64,000 nt of DNA from Bacteroidota bacterium (GCA_023434665.1 JAEYSM010000013.1:31018-95017); one strand, 5' to 3'; shown: positions 35,357-45,350, counted from the first letter of the stretch. Numbers and translations are program-made. Notes: generated by a model not told the origin, from the sequence alone.

Positions 35357-37129
35357 TTATTTCTCGGCTTTGATTGCTTTAAGAACTTTATTTTCCTGAC
35401 CTGAAGTCACTCTTATTAAATAAGCGCCATCAGGCATTGTGCTCATATCGAGGTTTCCTTCAGCAGATTGAACTACAGTGGCTGTTTTGACCAATCTACC
35501 TGACATATCAAATACTTCAAAGTCAGCTTTCTCAACGGTCTTTCCTAATGCGACTGCAAATTTACCGTTAACTGATGGATTTGGATATACAAGCATTTCT
35601 TTCTGGCCTGTTAATGAATCCCCGTAAACAATTTCTCCTGATTTACCTGTGCGGAATTCGTGGATTCCAATATCTGGGGCACCTGACATAGGCACTGTTC
35701 CTCCAAAATAATCCTTTATAAGACTAACATTGGCACCCTTGTTAATAGTCACTGATGTTGAGACAACGTGGAAGTCCTGATTACCCGGGTTAACGAATCC
35801 TGGATTACCAACTAATGAAGCCTTATCATTTCCTGATGCACTTCTCCATGCTGTAAGTGTTGAATGACTATTAATGAACCCTGAAGTTTGTGTATTGAAC
35901 AGGTTATTGTTTGATGAAACCGTTCCACTTGTCTTAATTGCCTTACCTGAATTTGAGATATTGAAAATGTTATTTCTCAAGGTAGTACTTGTATTAGTTG
36001 CAGATGAAACAGCAGTTGCAGTATTATTATAGAATACATTATTACGTGCATTGAGTGAATAACCTGCCATGGTTTGAATACCTGTCTTGTTATTGGAGAA
36101 GATGTTGTAATAAACATCAGCTTTTGAATAGTTATAAATACCGTAATTACTGTTCTTGATATTGTTATAACGGATAGTTACAGTCTTTGTGGTAGGTGAA
36201 AGGTAGATACCGCTAACTACTTTACTTGCATTTCCAATGATGGTATTGCGCTCTATGATTCCGGAGTAATTATTACCCCATGCAATGATGGCAAACTTAT
36301 TACCCATAGATGAGTGGTCGATAATATTATCATGAATATTGAAGACCATATTGTTAACCGAAGCAATCTGGATGCCGTCACCGGCTGAGTAGGCCTGGTC
36401 TGTGTTTATAAGATACTTTTTATTAATATCGAATATGGTACAGAATCCAATCTCAATTGAACTGGCATCTTTAATATAAATTCCATCATCGCCAATATCA
36501 TTGATAGTACTTCTCATGATTTTATTACCACCCGCTGTGGTTAAAACCCGTATTCCCCATTCTGTCTTTCTCAATACAGTGTTATCAATTACATTATTAC
36601 CAGCATTGGAACCCTGAATAATGATAGCTGAGGTCCATTTGCCTGTTGTAAAGACTTCAATATCCTTAACAACAACATTAGACGAACTAGTAATATTAAT
36701 AATGTGGGTTCCTGTACTTGATGTTACAATCTTAGGTTTAGCACCTGTTCCATAAGCACCGATGATAACATTTGTCTTACCGCTTATTGTAATCGGAGTG
36801 GTGGTATTGTAAGTAGTTCCAGCTTTTTGAAGATAAGTATTACCACTATTTATGGTAAAATTCTTCCAGGATTTGTAAGGATTTGACATTGAACCGTTTT
36901 GAGTAGAACCCGAATAAGTAGGATCAATGTACACTGTGGCTCCAAGTAGTGTGAATGAATAAAACACTACAAGCAGGAAGGTCAAAATCAGGAACCGTCT
37001 GTGAGCTTTATAATTAGATGAATAAACTTCTTTTTTATTCTGATTGTCATCGATAGTAATACTATCTAAAATTTGTGATTGATTGATTGCATTTATTGAT
37101 GCGAATCTTTCTTTGTTATTTCTGATCAT
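35357..37129 (-). CDS. Secreted right-handed beta-helix protein with T9SS sorting domain
   Basis: The 590 residues have a long polar N-terminal stretch before a hydrophobic export segment (about 44-62, ILTFLLVVFYSFTLLGA). VYIDPTYSGS and many parallel beta-helix turns rich in N-x-I and N-N-x-F patterns follow (about 90-440). The C-terminal T9SS type A domain (last 80 residues, MLVYPNPSVNGKF and DMSGRLVKTA) completes it. Such helices are typical of polysaccharide lyases and glycan-binding proteins; no catalytic residues can be assigned. The extended N-terminus before the export segment is unusual, but no later start codon precedes the hydrophobic segment. The 230 bases upstream carry palindromes described separately. 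Confidence 0.85.
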   Translation of the reverse strand: MIRNNKERFASINAINQSQILDSITIDDNQNKKEVYSSNYKAHRRFLILTFLLVVFYSFTLLGATVYIDPTYSGSTQNGSMSNPYKSWKNFTINSGNTYLQKAGTTYNTTTPITISGKTNVIIGAYGTGAKPKIVTSSTGTHIINITSSSNVVVKDIEVFTTGKWTSAIIIQGSNAGNNVIDNTVLRKTEWGIRVLTTAGGNKIMRSTINDIGDDGIYIKDASSIEIGFCTIFDINKKYLINTDQAYSAGDGIQIASVNNMVFNIHDNIIDHSSMGNKFAIIAWGNNYSGIIERNTIIGNASKVVSGIYLSPTTKTVTIRYNNIKNSNYGIYNYSKADVYYNIFSNNKTGIQTMAGYSLNARNNVFYNNTATAVSSATNTSTTLRNNIFNISNSGKAIKTSGTVSSNNNLFNTQTSGFINSHSTLTAWRSASGNDKASLVGNPGFVNPGNQDFHVVSTSVTINKGANVSLIKDYFGGTVPMSGAPDIGIHEFRTGKSGEIVYGDSLTGQKEMLVYPNPSVNGKFAVALGKTVEKADFEVFDMSGRLVKTATVVQSAEGNLDMSTMPDGAYLIRVTSGQENKVLKAIKAEK

Positions 37130-37441
37130 TAGTAGTGGTTTTTAGTGGTTATTGATCTGGTGAGGATCACTTGCATCTTATGAAAAATCATTCCGCCGGA
37201 CAATTTTCCCATGCCAAAATGATTTTCTTAGATCGTTTCAAACTCCAAAACCCTTTATTTTCAATAGTTACAGCCATATTTGTATCAGTTTGGCATAGAT
37301 ATGAGCTACGGTAATTAATCTGCTGTTTTTTAAGCGGTTCCTCGTATTTTCACCCCCTTTCGGGGAAAGTTTCCCCGTGATCAGTGATCAGAATATAGCC
37401 TGCCATTTACCAAGCCTGATGAACTGGACAAAGGTGGTATA
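37130..37441 (-). promoter_or_regulatory. Upstream region of the beta-helix gene with GGGGAAAGTTTCCCC palindrome
   Basis: There is no gene in these 310 bases. They contain the perfect 15-base palindrome GGGGAAAGTTTCCCC (37362-37376), overlapping an adjacent CCCC-TTTC-GGGG hairpin, and next to it TGATCAGTGATCA (37378-37390), two copies of TGATCA. The pair lies about 235 bases before the beta-helix start and could be an operator. Confidence 0.45.
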
Positions 37442-37476
37442 CAAAAAAATAGCGGGCATTTAGCCCGCTATTTATC
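37442..37476 (-). terminator. Intrinsic terminator after the 37502-37804 gene
   Basis: On the minus strand AAATAGCGGGC pairs with GCCCGCTATTT around a short TAAAT loop, followed by a run of T. It lies about 25 bases past the stop. Confidence 0.85.
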
Positions 37477-37501
37477 GACAAAATTAATTAACCACATTAA
37501 T

Positions 37502-37804
37502 TTATGCATAAAGCTTGTATTTGTACTCAAGCACTTTCCTTCCTCTGTCCATTCTCTGATATTCATTCATATTTCCGGACTTGGGAGTTGTACTTTTAGG
37601 TGTAATAACCGGCTTCACTTCTTGCTTTTCTTCTTTTGAAGGAGTTTCGTTCGAATTGTTACTACCGGTCTTCTGATCACTCATAGTATTTGCTATGGCT
37701 GGTTGACCACAGCATGGTTCATGAGTCGGTTGGTTGGTTGGTTTACTGAAAAGGGTGTTCAAACTTAAAAGAATAAGTAATATTGTTGTTGTTATAATTT
37801 TCAT
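37502..37804 (-). CDS. Small secreted low-complexity protein, unknown function
   Basis: The 100 residues have a signal peptide (core ILLILLSLNTLFS). The mature part is polar and rich in Lys, Thr, Ser, Asn and Pro, with a vicinal Cys-Cys near residue 31 and a more ordered C-terminal tail (NEYQRMDRGRKVLEYKYKL). It is transcribed alone and has its own strong terminator. The family is not recognised; a real gene is supported by the export signal and the terminator. Confidence 0.6.
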   Translation of the reverse strand: MKIITTTILLILLSLNTLFSKPTNQPTHEPCCGQPAIANTMSDQKTGSNNSNETPSKEEKQEVKPVITPKSTTPKSGNMNEYQRMDRGRKVLEYKYKLYA

Positions 37805-38165
37805 TGGATTATCCTCTTTGGTTTTCAGGTGGTTGATTCGTTTTCAGCTTCTTATTGTAAAAGATAATGCCAATTAGGATTTTCAAGATAAATAGAAAAG
37901 CCCGGCACCGGCTGATTTTCATTTTTTCCTGTATTATCAAGGATTACACGTCAATTTATAATCGTGCTATGTACCTATGTCGTATGATAATAAGAGGGGA
38001 ATAAGAGGGTAATTTCCCGCGATCTGGGGAAAAATTCTACGTTAAATATTTGCTGATTCCCTAGCAAAATCAAGTTTCTGCACATTCAGACCGAAGTTAA
38101 AATTATGAAATAATTACACTTTATTGTGTAATTGTTTGCCCTTCAGTTAGCTATAATTTTATAAA
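37805..38165. other. Divergent intergenic region with an imperfect TTTCCC/GGGAAA repeat
   Basis: There is no gene in these 360 bases. TTTCCC (38013-38018) and GGGAAA (38027-38032) are opposed with an 8-base gap about 135 bases upstream of the histidine kinase, the reverse arrangement of the palindrome at 37362. The rest is AT-rich. Confidence 0.35.
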
Positions 38166-39749
38166 TTGAAATGGAATAATATGTTATCTACTGAATGGCA
38201 AGAATCAATAAACATGGAAGATCATTTCAAAGATCTTATCATGCAAATCTCAGCCCCTATTTTTGTATTGGAGGGGCCTGAGTTGAATATTACTTATGCC
38301 AATAATTCCATTCTATATTTAATTAATAAGAATCCTGAAGAGGTTTTAAATAAGCCAATAAAAGATATTTTACCTCAGTTAACACATGTTTCTTCATTTC
38401 ACTCCTTAGATGAAGTAATGCAATCAGGTAATCCTCACTGTACAAAACCAATTGAATTCCATTTTCAGGTAAATGAAACACTAAAAACCCGATATTTCAC
38501 TTTTACATACCATAATATTTCATCAGGGCTACAGAACGGACATGGTATATTGGCCATCGGTAATGAAACTCAGCGAAATTCCTATGTAAATGCCAGGAGC
38601 GAGATCATTTATCAAAATGTAGTACATAACTTATCTCAGGGATTTTTCTTACTTGAAGTGATCTATGATCCTTACCATAACCCAATTGATTTGAGGTTTC
38701 TTGATGCAAATCCTTACTTCGAAAAAACCATCGGAATAAAAGAAATAAAAGGGAAAAGGGTGCTTGAGCTAAACCCAAGTCCTGATGAAAAATGGTTTAA
38801 ATTTTTTCATGATGTTGTTAGGAGTGGCAATACTTTAATTGAAAAATTTTCAGACACTTCAGGTAAGTTATATGAAGTTAAAGCCATTTCAGCCAATAAT
38901 TATCAAAATGCAGTTATTGGTATTTTGACAGATCTGGATGAGAATATTAACTCAAATGAAGCCAATAAAGAAAATTTTGATGAAATCAAGCAAATATTCG
39001 TCGAACGAACAAAGGAACTGGAGAGGTCAAATGCTGAACTACAACAGTTTGCTTATGTAGCTAGTCATGATTTAAAGGAACCAATTAGGAAGATCAAGTC
39101 ATACACAAGCTTGCTGATTGATGAATACGACCACCTGATACCGGATAGAGCTCGTGATTTTATCCATAAGATTGAAGGGGCAACTGACCGAATGAATAAC
39201 CTGATAGAAGGCGTTTTAAATTATTCATCATCAAGTGCAGCAAAACATTTAATAACAACGGTGGATCTTAACGAAGTAATGCTGAATGTAATAAATGACC
39301 TGGAACTATTGATTCAAAACAAAAAGGCTGAAATCAGATATCAGAAGATGCCATCAATTGAGGGCGCCCCCATCCTGATATACCAGTTATTCTATAACCT
39401 GATCAATAATTCATTGAAATATTCGAGAGATGGCATCCCCTGTTCCATATTTATTGACTCGGATGACATAATCCTAAATGGAGAATATTTTTGTGAAATT
39501 ATTATAAGGGATAATGGACAGGGATTTCATCAGGAAAATGCAGAAAAAATCTTCCAGACATTTACCCGCTTGCATAATGGTAATAGGAATGATGGAACCG
39601 GACTTGGACTGGCACTATGTAAGAAAATAGTTCTTTGGCACTCCGGATTTATTGCCGCTAAAGGGGTTAAGGATGAAGGAGCCTCATTCAGAATTCTATT
39701 ACCTCTTAGCCAAAAGAAAGACCATCCTGCAACTTCACAGCCAATATAA
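38166..39749 (+). CDS. Cytoplasmic PAS-domain sensor histidine kinase
   Basis: The 527 residues have no membrane segment. A first PAS domain (about 18-120, with FVLEGPELNITYANNSIL) and a second PAS-like region (135-260, RFLDANPYFEKTIGIKEI) are followed by HisKA with the H-box ASHDLKEPIR (His301). A HATPase_c domain follows with an N-box FYNLINNSLKYS (about 412) and the G-boxes IRDNGQGF and GTGLGLAL. It should sense an internal cue through PAS and phosphorylate a response regulator. No receiver-only partner is adjacent; the REC-PAS protein at 49049 and the NtrC-type regulator at 3715 are the nearest candidates. An in-frame ATG at 38181 is an alternative start. Confidence 0.9.
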   Translation: MKWNNMLSTEWQESINMEDHFKDLIMQISAPIFVLEGPELNITYANNSILYLINKNPEEVLNKPIKDILPQLTHVSSFHSLDEVMQSGNPHCTKPIEFHFQVNETLKTRYFTFTYHNISSGLQNGHGILAIGNETQRNSYVNARSEIIYQNVVHNLSQGFFLLEVIYDPYHNPIDLRFLDANPYFEKTIGIKEIKGKRVLELNPSPDEKWFKFFHDVVRSGNTLIEKFSDTSGKLYEVKAISANNYQNAVIGILTDLDENINSNEANKENFDEIKQIFVERTKELERSNAELQQFAYVASHDLKEPIRKIKSYTSLLIDEYDHLIPDRARDFIHKIEGATDRMNNLIEGVLNYSSSSAAKHLITTVDLNEVMLNVINDLELLIQNKKAEIRYQKMPSIEGAPILIYQLFYNLINNSLKYSRDGIPCSIFIDSDDIILNGEYFCEIIIRDNGQGFHQENAEKIFQTFTRLHNGNRNDGTGLGLALCKKIVLWHSGFIAAKGVKDEGASFRILLPLSQKKDHPATSQPI

Positions 39750-39786
39750 GAGCTCCATTATCATCTATTTGACCTCTCATAATCAT

Positions 39787-40560
39787 ATGCCCGAATCTGA
39801 TTACATAATCCGCTATATTTCGTTAGGTAAGTTAATAGAGATGCTCGATTCCTGCACACTTCATTTAGGAAGGATTGATCTTTTTGAAGATAAGACAGAA
39901 GGTGAATGGTACGCTCATCTTGCTATGGCTGCCGGCAAAGCATTCTATGAATGGAAAGCTGCACATGACAATGAGGACAATGATGCTACCCCCCAAAATG
40001 AAGATGAACTGATTGAAAAAATACGGTCTTTAAAGCAACGGTCCTACATAAGCTCATGGTTCTCCAGCGATTATCTCAGTATAGCAATGTGGAAATTGTA
40101 TGGGTTGACTGATGAAGGTATTGCTATTCGTGTCAGAAAAGACCGTCTAAAGAATTTGCATCAAATAAATAAGGAATATCTTGACAGCCTGAATGCAGAG
40201 GTTTTATTTAGTCATGTCATCTATGTTGACGATAATGAAGAGGAGGTCAAAAAAATCATTGATAAAAATGCTGGTCATAAAGGCTGGTTTAAATTCAGAA
40301 ACCTTCTTTTAAAACATAAAGCGTACAAATTTGAAGAAGAATACCGTATGTCTGTCATTCTGCCTCCGACTGAAACTGAGCAACCTTATGGATTGAGACT
40401 TAGTATAGGTGAGAACTTGAATGACTTCATTGACACCATTTATCTCAATCCGCTCATTCACTCAAAGCATTGGTACATAAAAGTCATTAAAAAAGTAATG
40501 AGTGTATTTGGTATTGCATCTGAAAAGTTAAATCTGGCAGAAATAAGAACATCCTTATAA
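39787..40560 (+). CDS. DUF2971 family protein
   Basis: I place the start at the ATG at 39787, giving 257 residues. A longer frame would overlap the end of the kinase gene by almost 100 bases without conserved sequence. The protein opens with IIRYISLGKLIEMLDSCTL and has FEDKTEGEW and an SSWFSSDYLSIAMWKLYG segment followed by GIAIRVRKDRL, the DUF2971 layout (substrate-handling core with Trp/Tyr and Arg). No signal peptide is present. Function is unknown; members often lie in defence-like or accessory contexts. It lies 37 bases after the histidine kinase and ends at a strong bidirectional terminator. Confidence 0.75.
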   Translation: MPESDYIIRYISLGKLIEMLDSCTLHLGRIDLFEDKTEGEWYAHLAMAAGKAFYEWKAAHDNEDNDATPQNEDELIEKIRSLKQRSYISSWFSSDYLSIAMWKLYGLTDEGIAIRVRKDRLKNLHQINKEYLDSLNAEVLFSHVIYVDDNEEEVKKIIDKNAGHKGWFKFRNLLLKHKAYKFEEEYRMSVILPPTETEQPYGLRLSIGENLNDFIDTIYLNPLIHSKHWYIKVIKKVMSVFGIASEKLNLAEIRTSL

Positions 40561-40570
40561 GCTGAAAAAA

Positions 40571-40602
40571 AAGCAGTGGAAACCATTTCCACTGCTTTTT
40601 AT
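40571..40602. terminator. Bidirectional intrinsic terminator
   Basis: AAGCAGTGGAAA and TTTCCACTGCTT form a 12-base stem with a three-base loop. Runs of T follow on both strands, so it serves the DUF2971 gene and the convergent membrane-protein gene. Confidence 0.9.
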
Positions 40603-40628
40603 TACGACTATGAAGTTTAATTTTAAGG

Positions 40629-41471
40629 TTATCTGTCATCAGTTTCAAACTCCATTTCTTCGAGTAAATCAGCTGCTTCAGTAAAGAAGTCTTTAATTTC
40701 ACCCTTTTGATCCATTACTTGTTCATCAGGATCAATAGATTGAGAAGCCTTTTGTAATTGGCTGGCTTTATTATCCAGGTCAGGGTACTTTGACTTTTGA
40801 AGATTAGCTAACTCATTTGATAGTATTTCTGCTGTCTGGCGAATGCTTTCTCCCGGTACGTTGGCAGTACTTCCACTGTTTATCTGATCGATGTTTTCAC
40901 GTGCCACTCTCAGATTTACTGAAGGCCTTACACCAAGTTCCGATGCTTTGGCATCTGTTGCTTCTGCAAGATGTCTGAACGCTTGTCCAACTTTACGGGT
41001 ATCAATATCATCATTATTTCTTACACCACTCTCAACAAACTCAACATAACTGGCAACTGCCGGATTATTTATGTTTTTGTTTGAAGCCCTGTCTGATTGT
41101 CCTGACTGTCTGTCTGATTGCCCTGACTGATTATTGATATCCCTTGAGTTGTTTATCGTTGAATTATTCCCTAAGTCCCTGTTCCTTTCATCCGCATATT
41201 CAAGATCCTGATTCTGCGTATTATCAGTAGCTGTCACAGATCCGGACCCACGGTAATCAGAATTCAATTCACTGTTATAAGCTGTTTCCTGTCGGTCATC
41301 CCTGTCATTATTGGAAAATACCAGGATAGCAATCAAACCGATTACGACAATTCCTGCAATCCAGGGCCAAATTGTGTTCCTGCTGCGATTATTGTTATAA
41401 TTGTCGTAACGGTTATCTCTATTCTCTCTGTTGGTCTCATCAAATCGATTATCTCTTGTTGTATTGTCCAT
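40629..41471 (-). CDS. Single-pass membrane protein with Asn/Asp/Arg-rich regions, unknown function
   Basis: The 280 residues start with a hydrophilic Asn/Arg/Asp-rich stretch (1-32). One membrane helix follows (about 33-53, WPWIAGIVVIGLIAILVF), then a long polar linker with SGQSDRQSGQSDR-type repeats, and a helical domain (about 135-280) with a LAEATDAKASELG segment and an acidic tail. The orientation is probably a cytoplasmic N-terminus with the helical domain in the periplasm. I do not recognise the family. Confidence 0.7.
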   Translation of the reverse strand: MDNTTRDNRFDETNRENRDNRYDNYNNNRSRNTIWPWIAGIVVIGLIAILVFSNNDRDDRQETAYNSELNSDYRGSGSVTATDNTQNQDLEYADERNRDLGNNSTINNSRDINNQSGQSDRQSGQSDRASNKNINNPAVASYVEFVESGVRNNDDIDTRKVGQAFRHLAEATDAKASELGVRPSVNLRVARENIDQINSGSTANVPGESIRQTAEILSNELANLQKSKYPDLDNKASQLQKASQSIDPDEQVMDQKGEIKDFFTEAADLLEEMEFETDDR

Positions 41472-41559
41472 GGTCTGTTAGTTTTAAGTTTATGTTTAAT
41501 ACAATCTGCAAAGTAACAAAAACTTATAACTAACTGTCTTTCATTATGTTAAGTAAATA

Positions 41560-42186
41560 TTACGTAATTTCAAGCACCTCAACCAAGGTCCACCTTCCTT
41601 CTATTTTTTCAAGGTAATAAATATCAATGGTGGAATCGTTTTGCTGTTTATGCCGGGTTACTTCTACAACGGCTGAATTATTCGAATTATTGAAACCAAT
41701 TCTGTTGAGACTAAATATACCTTTGCTTCCGGGGTTTTCGACATAATAATTTTCCCAGGTAAGATTAGGATCTCCGCCATTACCGATCATTCTGTTAAAC
41801 TTCTCGGCTGAATATAAGGTGTTTGATTTTCCCTGAAGATTGAAATAATTTCCTAAATAGTATTCCTTATCATTGTTTTTTACATAGTTGCTCTTCAAAC
41901 TTTCATCAAACAGAGAGTGTGTCTTTAACCTTTCAGAAACACCAGCAGTAAGATTTGATTTGAAATTTGTCGTTTGAATCACTACGATCGTACTATCTGA
42001 GTAATTATTTAGAGCAATAGAATAAATACCATACTCATCAGGCGTAAAATGATCGGCAGGTGAAAGAGGATAATTTGTAATAGACGCTTCCTCTTTTTCA
42101 CAGGAAGACATACCACCTGATAATGCTATCAATGCAATAAGTAGTATTTGACGGAAGTAAAATTCTGGCAAGTGTAGTCGTTTCAT
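41560..42186 (-). CDS. Surface lipoprotein of unknown function
   Basis: The 208 residues have a lipoprotein signal with lipobox MSSC (Cys29) followed by acidic EKEE, a likely surface-export signal. The body is beta-rich and polar and ends with a YYLEKIEGRWTLVEVLEIT tail. No catalytic motif is recognised. It is followed by the membrane protein at 41471 on the same strand, 88 bases on, so the two may share a transcript. Confidence 0.75.
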   Translation of the reverse strand: MKRLHLPEFYFRQILLIALIALSGGMSSCEKEEASITNYPLSPADHFTPDEYGIYSIALNNYSDSTIVVIQTTNFKSNLTAGVSERLKTHSLFDESLKSNYVKNNDKEYYLGNYFNLQGKSNTLYSAEKFNRMIGNGGDPNLTWENYYVENPGSKGIFSLNRIGFNNSNNSAVVEVTRHKQQNDSTIDIYYLEKIEGRWTLVEVLEIT

Positions 42187-42559
42187 AGTAGGATGTAAAT
42201 TTTTGTACAGTTGTTAATGGCAAAATTTGGCAAAAATCACTCCATTTAGAACTATAAATGTAAATTATTTTTCCAAGCCAACCAATATATCTTTACAGTA
42301 ACCATTATTTATCTATGTATCAGCCGTTTAATAGCAATATGCCATTCCCCCTAAAGTAAAATTATCTATAGGATATTCATAAATCCTGTTTTAAAAAACT
42401 GTGGAATATTTATACAAGTTGGGTATAGGCACCTATGAATATTAACATTCTTCAATGTAAAATGGTACAGTAAATCAACAATTTAGATCTAAAACCTGTT
42501 AGATTATTAAAAGCGCCCACCGCTTGTAAGTTAATAATACATTTACGAAATCCAGAGAC
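42187..42559. other. Divergent intergenic region, nothing recognised
   Basis: These are 370 AT-rich bases between the lipoprotein (minus) and the heavy-metal-binding protein (plus). Short TTTGGCA runs occur near 42222, but no paired promoter elements, hairpins with T-tracts or open frames were found. Confidence 0.4.
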
Positions 42560-42814
42560 ATGAGCTATAGAAACGAAAGAAACGAACCGGATTTTCCAGC
42601 AACAACTCCGCCAATTGCACCGACTGAGCCATCTCCCATTCCAATACCACCAACCGAAGAAGAATTAGAAAGTGATGGATTTATGACCGATGACTCCGAC
42701 GATAATGATCCTGTTACACCAAGATATTACTGCCCTATGCGGTGTGAAGGTGATAAAACATACAGTGCACCAGGAAATTGTCCGATTTGCGGCATGACTT
42801 TAAAACAGGAATAA
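42560..42814 (+). CDS. Small heavy-metal-binding-domain protein
   Basis: The 84 residues have a Pro-rich N-terminus (TTPPIAPTEPSPIPIPP), an acidic middle, and a C-terminal heavy-metal-binding motif YYCPMRCEGDKTYSAPGNCPICGM. This is the HMBD module found on CusB-type efflux adaptors, with four cysteines for a soft metal such as copper or zinc. There is no signal peptide, so the protein is cytoplasmic. A stand-alone form suggests a metal chaperone or buffer rather than an efflux subunit; no efflux genes are adjacent. Confidence 0.8.
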   Translation: MSYRNERNEPDFPATTPPIAPTEPSPIPIPPTEEELESDGFMTDDSDDNDPVTPRYYCPMRCEGDKTYSAPGNCPICGMTLKQE

Positions 42815-42843
42815 CTTCATAGAGAAGCCCAACGCTTTTCTTC

Positions 42844-45339
42844 TTACAATTTGAATATCCTTATATAATCAAGCATAGCCTGATTAATTTCTCCATTCAT
42901 GTTCTTATTGAAGTCCTCGTACGATATTTTAATCTTATGCGAACCTTTGCCAAGGTTTACTTTTAACAGATTACTATACCCCCAATTAGACCATTCAGCA
43001 CTCCCCCGCTGAGGGAAAATAAAAGCATTGATATCACGATCTCCAATCGAAAAATTCCTTACTGCGCATTTATTTTCTGTATTTACCGGACCGTTTCCGT
43101 TTGAATATTTTATATCAAAAGCATACACACCTTCGCTGGCAATTTCGATTGGAATTTCAATAGATTTATTCTTTTCAACACTTATTTCTATAAATCCATT
43201 CCCCGAATACCCCTGGTACGGAAGATTGGCTTTCTCATAATAATCCTCGAATTCAATCGTCATTAAAATCTTATCTTCAGGGTATGAAGGCTCCTTGACA
43301 AAAGGTTCAAAGACAACAGGAACGTGATTTACAGAAGAAGCAGGAAGTTCATTGTTCATCTGAATCTTAATAGTATGCTTTCCCTTCATATCTCCACTAA
43401 TGGAATTGACTTCTGATTTAACCCCATCAATCTCAAAGGATTCAATTTCATTTCCATAACCCTGAATCTGGATGTCGAGTATAGCATCCCGGTATTTAAA
43501 ATTAGTCAGTGACCGGTTCCCTTCAAGTGCTTTAGGAATGAACGGTTTAAAAACTAAATCGTCAGCTTCAAACCTTATCCCAAAAAGCACACGATGAACC
43601 AGACTGATATTTCCTGACAAACTCCATAACATTATACTCGAATTGATTTGGGTACCCCCATAATCACCTGTCTCAGCTACAAAATTTTCTTTATTCGTAA
43701 GGAATAATGCGGCAGGGCGGTAAATAGCAACAATACTCTCAAGCACTCCTTGCTCATTATTGGCTTCTGCTGATGCCCATAACCAATAAGACTGTACAAA
43801 AGGCCAAACCGCATTATTATGATATGGAGGAATATCGGTTATTTGCGGATTAATGCATGGAATACCAAATTTGGTAATAGGTGTTTTCTGAGCTACCAAT
43901 TCTTTTCTATTTCCTTCAGCAATATTCCATAAAACACATAAAGCTTCTCCCAATGCTTCTGAGCGGGGGGATATTTCCTTGTTTAACCGTCCATATATAT
44001 ACTGAGCATAATATCCTTGTTCTGGTATCCACAAATTTTGGTTAATAGCTTGGGCAATGTCCTCCGCGATCTTCAGGTGTCTATCCTTTACATCTTTATG
44101 TCCGAGCAATTCAGCCATCTCCGAAAGCACTTTGTTTGCCTGATGATGAACGGCATTGGTACCAAGGCATTCACTTTCGAAAATATCAGCAGGTTCCATC
44201 CAGGCAGGGTAAGTCTGTTCTCTCCAATCGAGAAATGACGACTCTCCTTTAACCAGTCCTGTTTCCTGATCGTATATATTTTTCAGGTCATCTTCAATAG
44301 AATTTCTGATTATTGGAAAAACTGTTTCCAACCAACTTCTATCACCGGTAGCTTTATATACTTCCCAGGCTGCCACTGCCCATATCATCCTGTCGGTACT
44401 CACCGGCCATGCTCCACCGGTTCCGGTGTCCTGGATAATTCTTTTATCCGGACTTACTTTCTTCATCAGACTGTTTTTAGCAATAGAAGGCTGCATATAA
44501 GCCATTGATAGAATAATACTGTAACTAATATCTCTTGTCCAAACACCACTCCACTCCTGCCCTGTCCTGAAGGTACTGTCTGGTTCTATCGCTTTGAGCA
44601 TCTCTTCAAGTGAAAGATTGTAAATAGCATCGGAAATCAAATAATCAGACTGGTATTGTGGTAATTGTTTTGTATCCAATGCAAGTTTCCATTTACTGCT
44701 TGTTTTCTTCTCATCTTCCCTGGCATTCAGGGTTAAGGTAGTTTCAAAAATATGATCGCCATCCGGATCTGATAGCTGTAGCTCCTGTCTGTTATGAAGA
44801 TTGTTAAAATCCCATGTCAAAGGTGCAGCGCTGCCAGCTATATAAACCCCTCTGAAGTCATCCTTAACCAATCGTTGCCCATTGTAAAGTGAGTAATATC
44901 CTTTTTCTTCAAACTCCTTAAAAACTCCGCGCATGTCAAGCCTGATGGTCCATTTTGTATTAGGTAAAACATTCCCTTCTACCGGCATCATGGCATTTTC
45001 TTTTAATTGGTGACCAAAAGATACATTAGTTACATGACTTGCTTTTGATGGATCAAGAATAACCCGGTGATTCTGGCCAACAGGCATTTCATTATCACGA
45101 AGATTAATACTAAACTTAAAGCTTATTTCAGGACTGAACATACCCTCATCGGGGCTTTGATAGTCAGATGTCATTTCTATGGCGGATGCTGCCTGTGCTG
45201 TATATTTATCCTGAATAACCTTATCCTTGTATATCTTAAAATGAGGAGAGCTATATATCACATCCGGATTTTGAGAAAATAAAATTACCGGCCAAACCAA
45301 TAAGAGAATGGCTACGATTAAAACCCTGTTTTCCTTCAT
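42844..45339 (-). CDS. Secreted six-hairpin glycoside hydrolase with C-terminal carbohydrate-binding-like domain
   Basis: The 831 residues have a signal peptide (cleavage after LFSQ), an N-terminal beta-sandwich (about 25-215), then an (alpha/alpha)6 barrel (about 225-600) with the segments GVWTRDISYS, GGAWPVSTDRMIW, ESSFLDWREQTYPAW and HNNAVWPFVQSYWLW seen in GH63/GH78/MGH1-type enzymes. Acidic residues in WTRDIS and DWREQ are candidate catalytic positions. A final domain (about 690-831, MTIEFEDYYEKANL ... YSGNGFIEI) resembles a CBM35/CBM6 module. The exact glycoside family and substrate cannot be assigned. Operon partners are not obvious; the SagB-like gene lies 11 bases upstream on the same strand. 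Confidence 0.78.
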   Translation of the reverse strand: MKENRVLIVAILLLVWPVILFSQNPDVIYSSPHFKIYKDKVIQDKYTAQAASAIEMTSDYQSPDEGMFSPEISFKFSINLRDNEMPVGQNHRVILDPSKASHVTNVSFGHQLKENAMMPVEGNVLPNTKWTIRLDMRGVFKEFEEKGYYSLYNGQRLVKDDFRGVYIAGSAAPLTWDFNNLHNRQELQLSDPDGDHIFETTLTLNAREDEKKTSSKWKLALDTKQLPQYQSDYLISDAIYNLSLEEMLKAIEPDSTFRTGQEWSGVWTRDISYSIILSMAYMQPSIAKNSLMKKVSPDKRIIQDTGTGGAWPVSTDRMIWAVAAWEVYKATGDRSWLETVFPIIRNSIEDDLKNIYDQETGLVKGESSFLDWREQTYPAWMEPADIFESECLGTNAVHHQANKVLSEMAELLGHKDVKDRHLKIAEDIAQAINQNLWIPEQGYYAQYIYGRLNKEISPRSEALGEALCVLWNIAEGNRKELVAQKTPITKFGIPCINPQITDIPPYHNNAVWPFVQSYWLWASAEANNEQGVLESIVAIYRPAALFLTNKENFVAETGDYGGTQINSSIMLWSLSGNISLVHRVLFGIRFEADDLVFKPFIPKALEGNRSLTNFKYRDAILDIQIQGYGNEIESFEIDGVKSEVNSISGDMKGKHTIKIQMNNELPASSVNHVPVVFEPFVKEPSYPEDKILMTIEFEDYYEKANLPYQGYSGNGFIEISVEKNKSIEIPIEIASEGVYAFDIKYSNGNGPVNTENKCAVRNFSIGDRDINAFIFPQRGSAEWSNWGYSNLLKVNLGKGSHKIKISYEDFNKNMNGEINQAMLDYIRIFKL

Positions 45340-45350
45340 GGTATTTTTAA

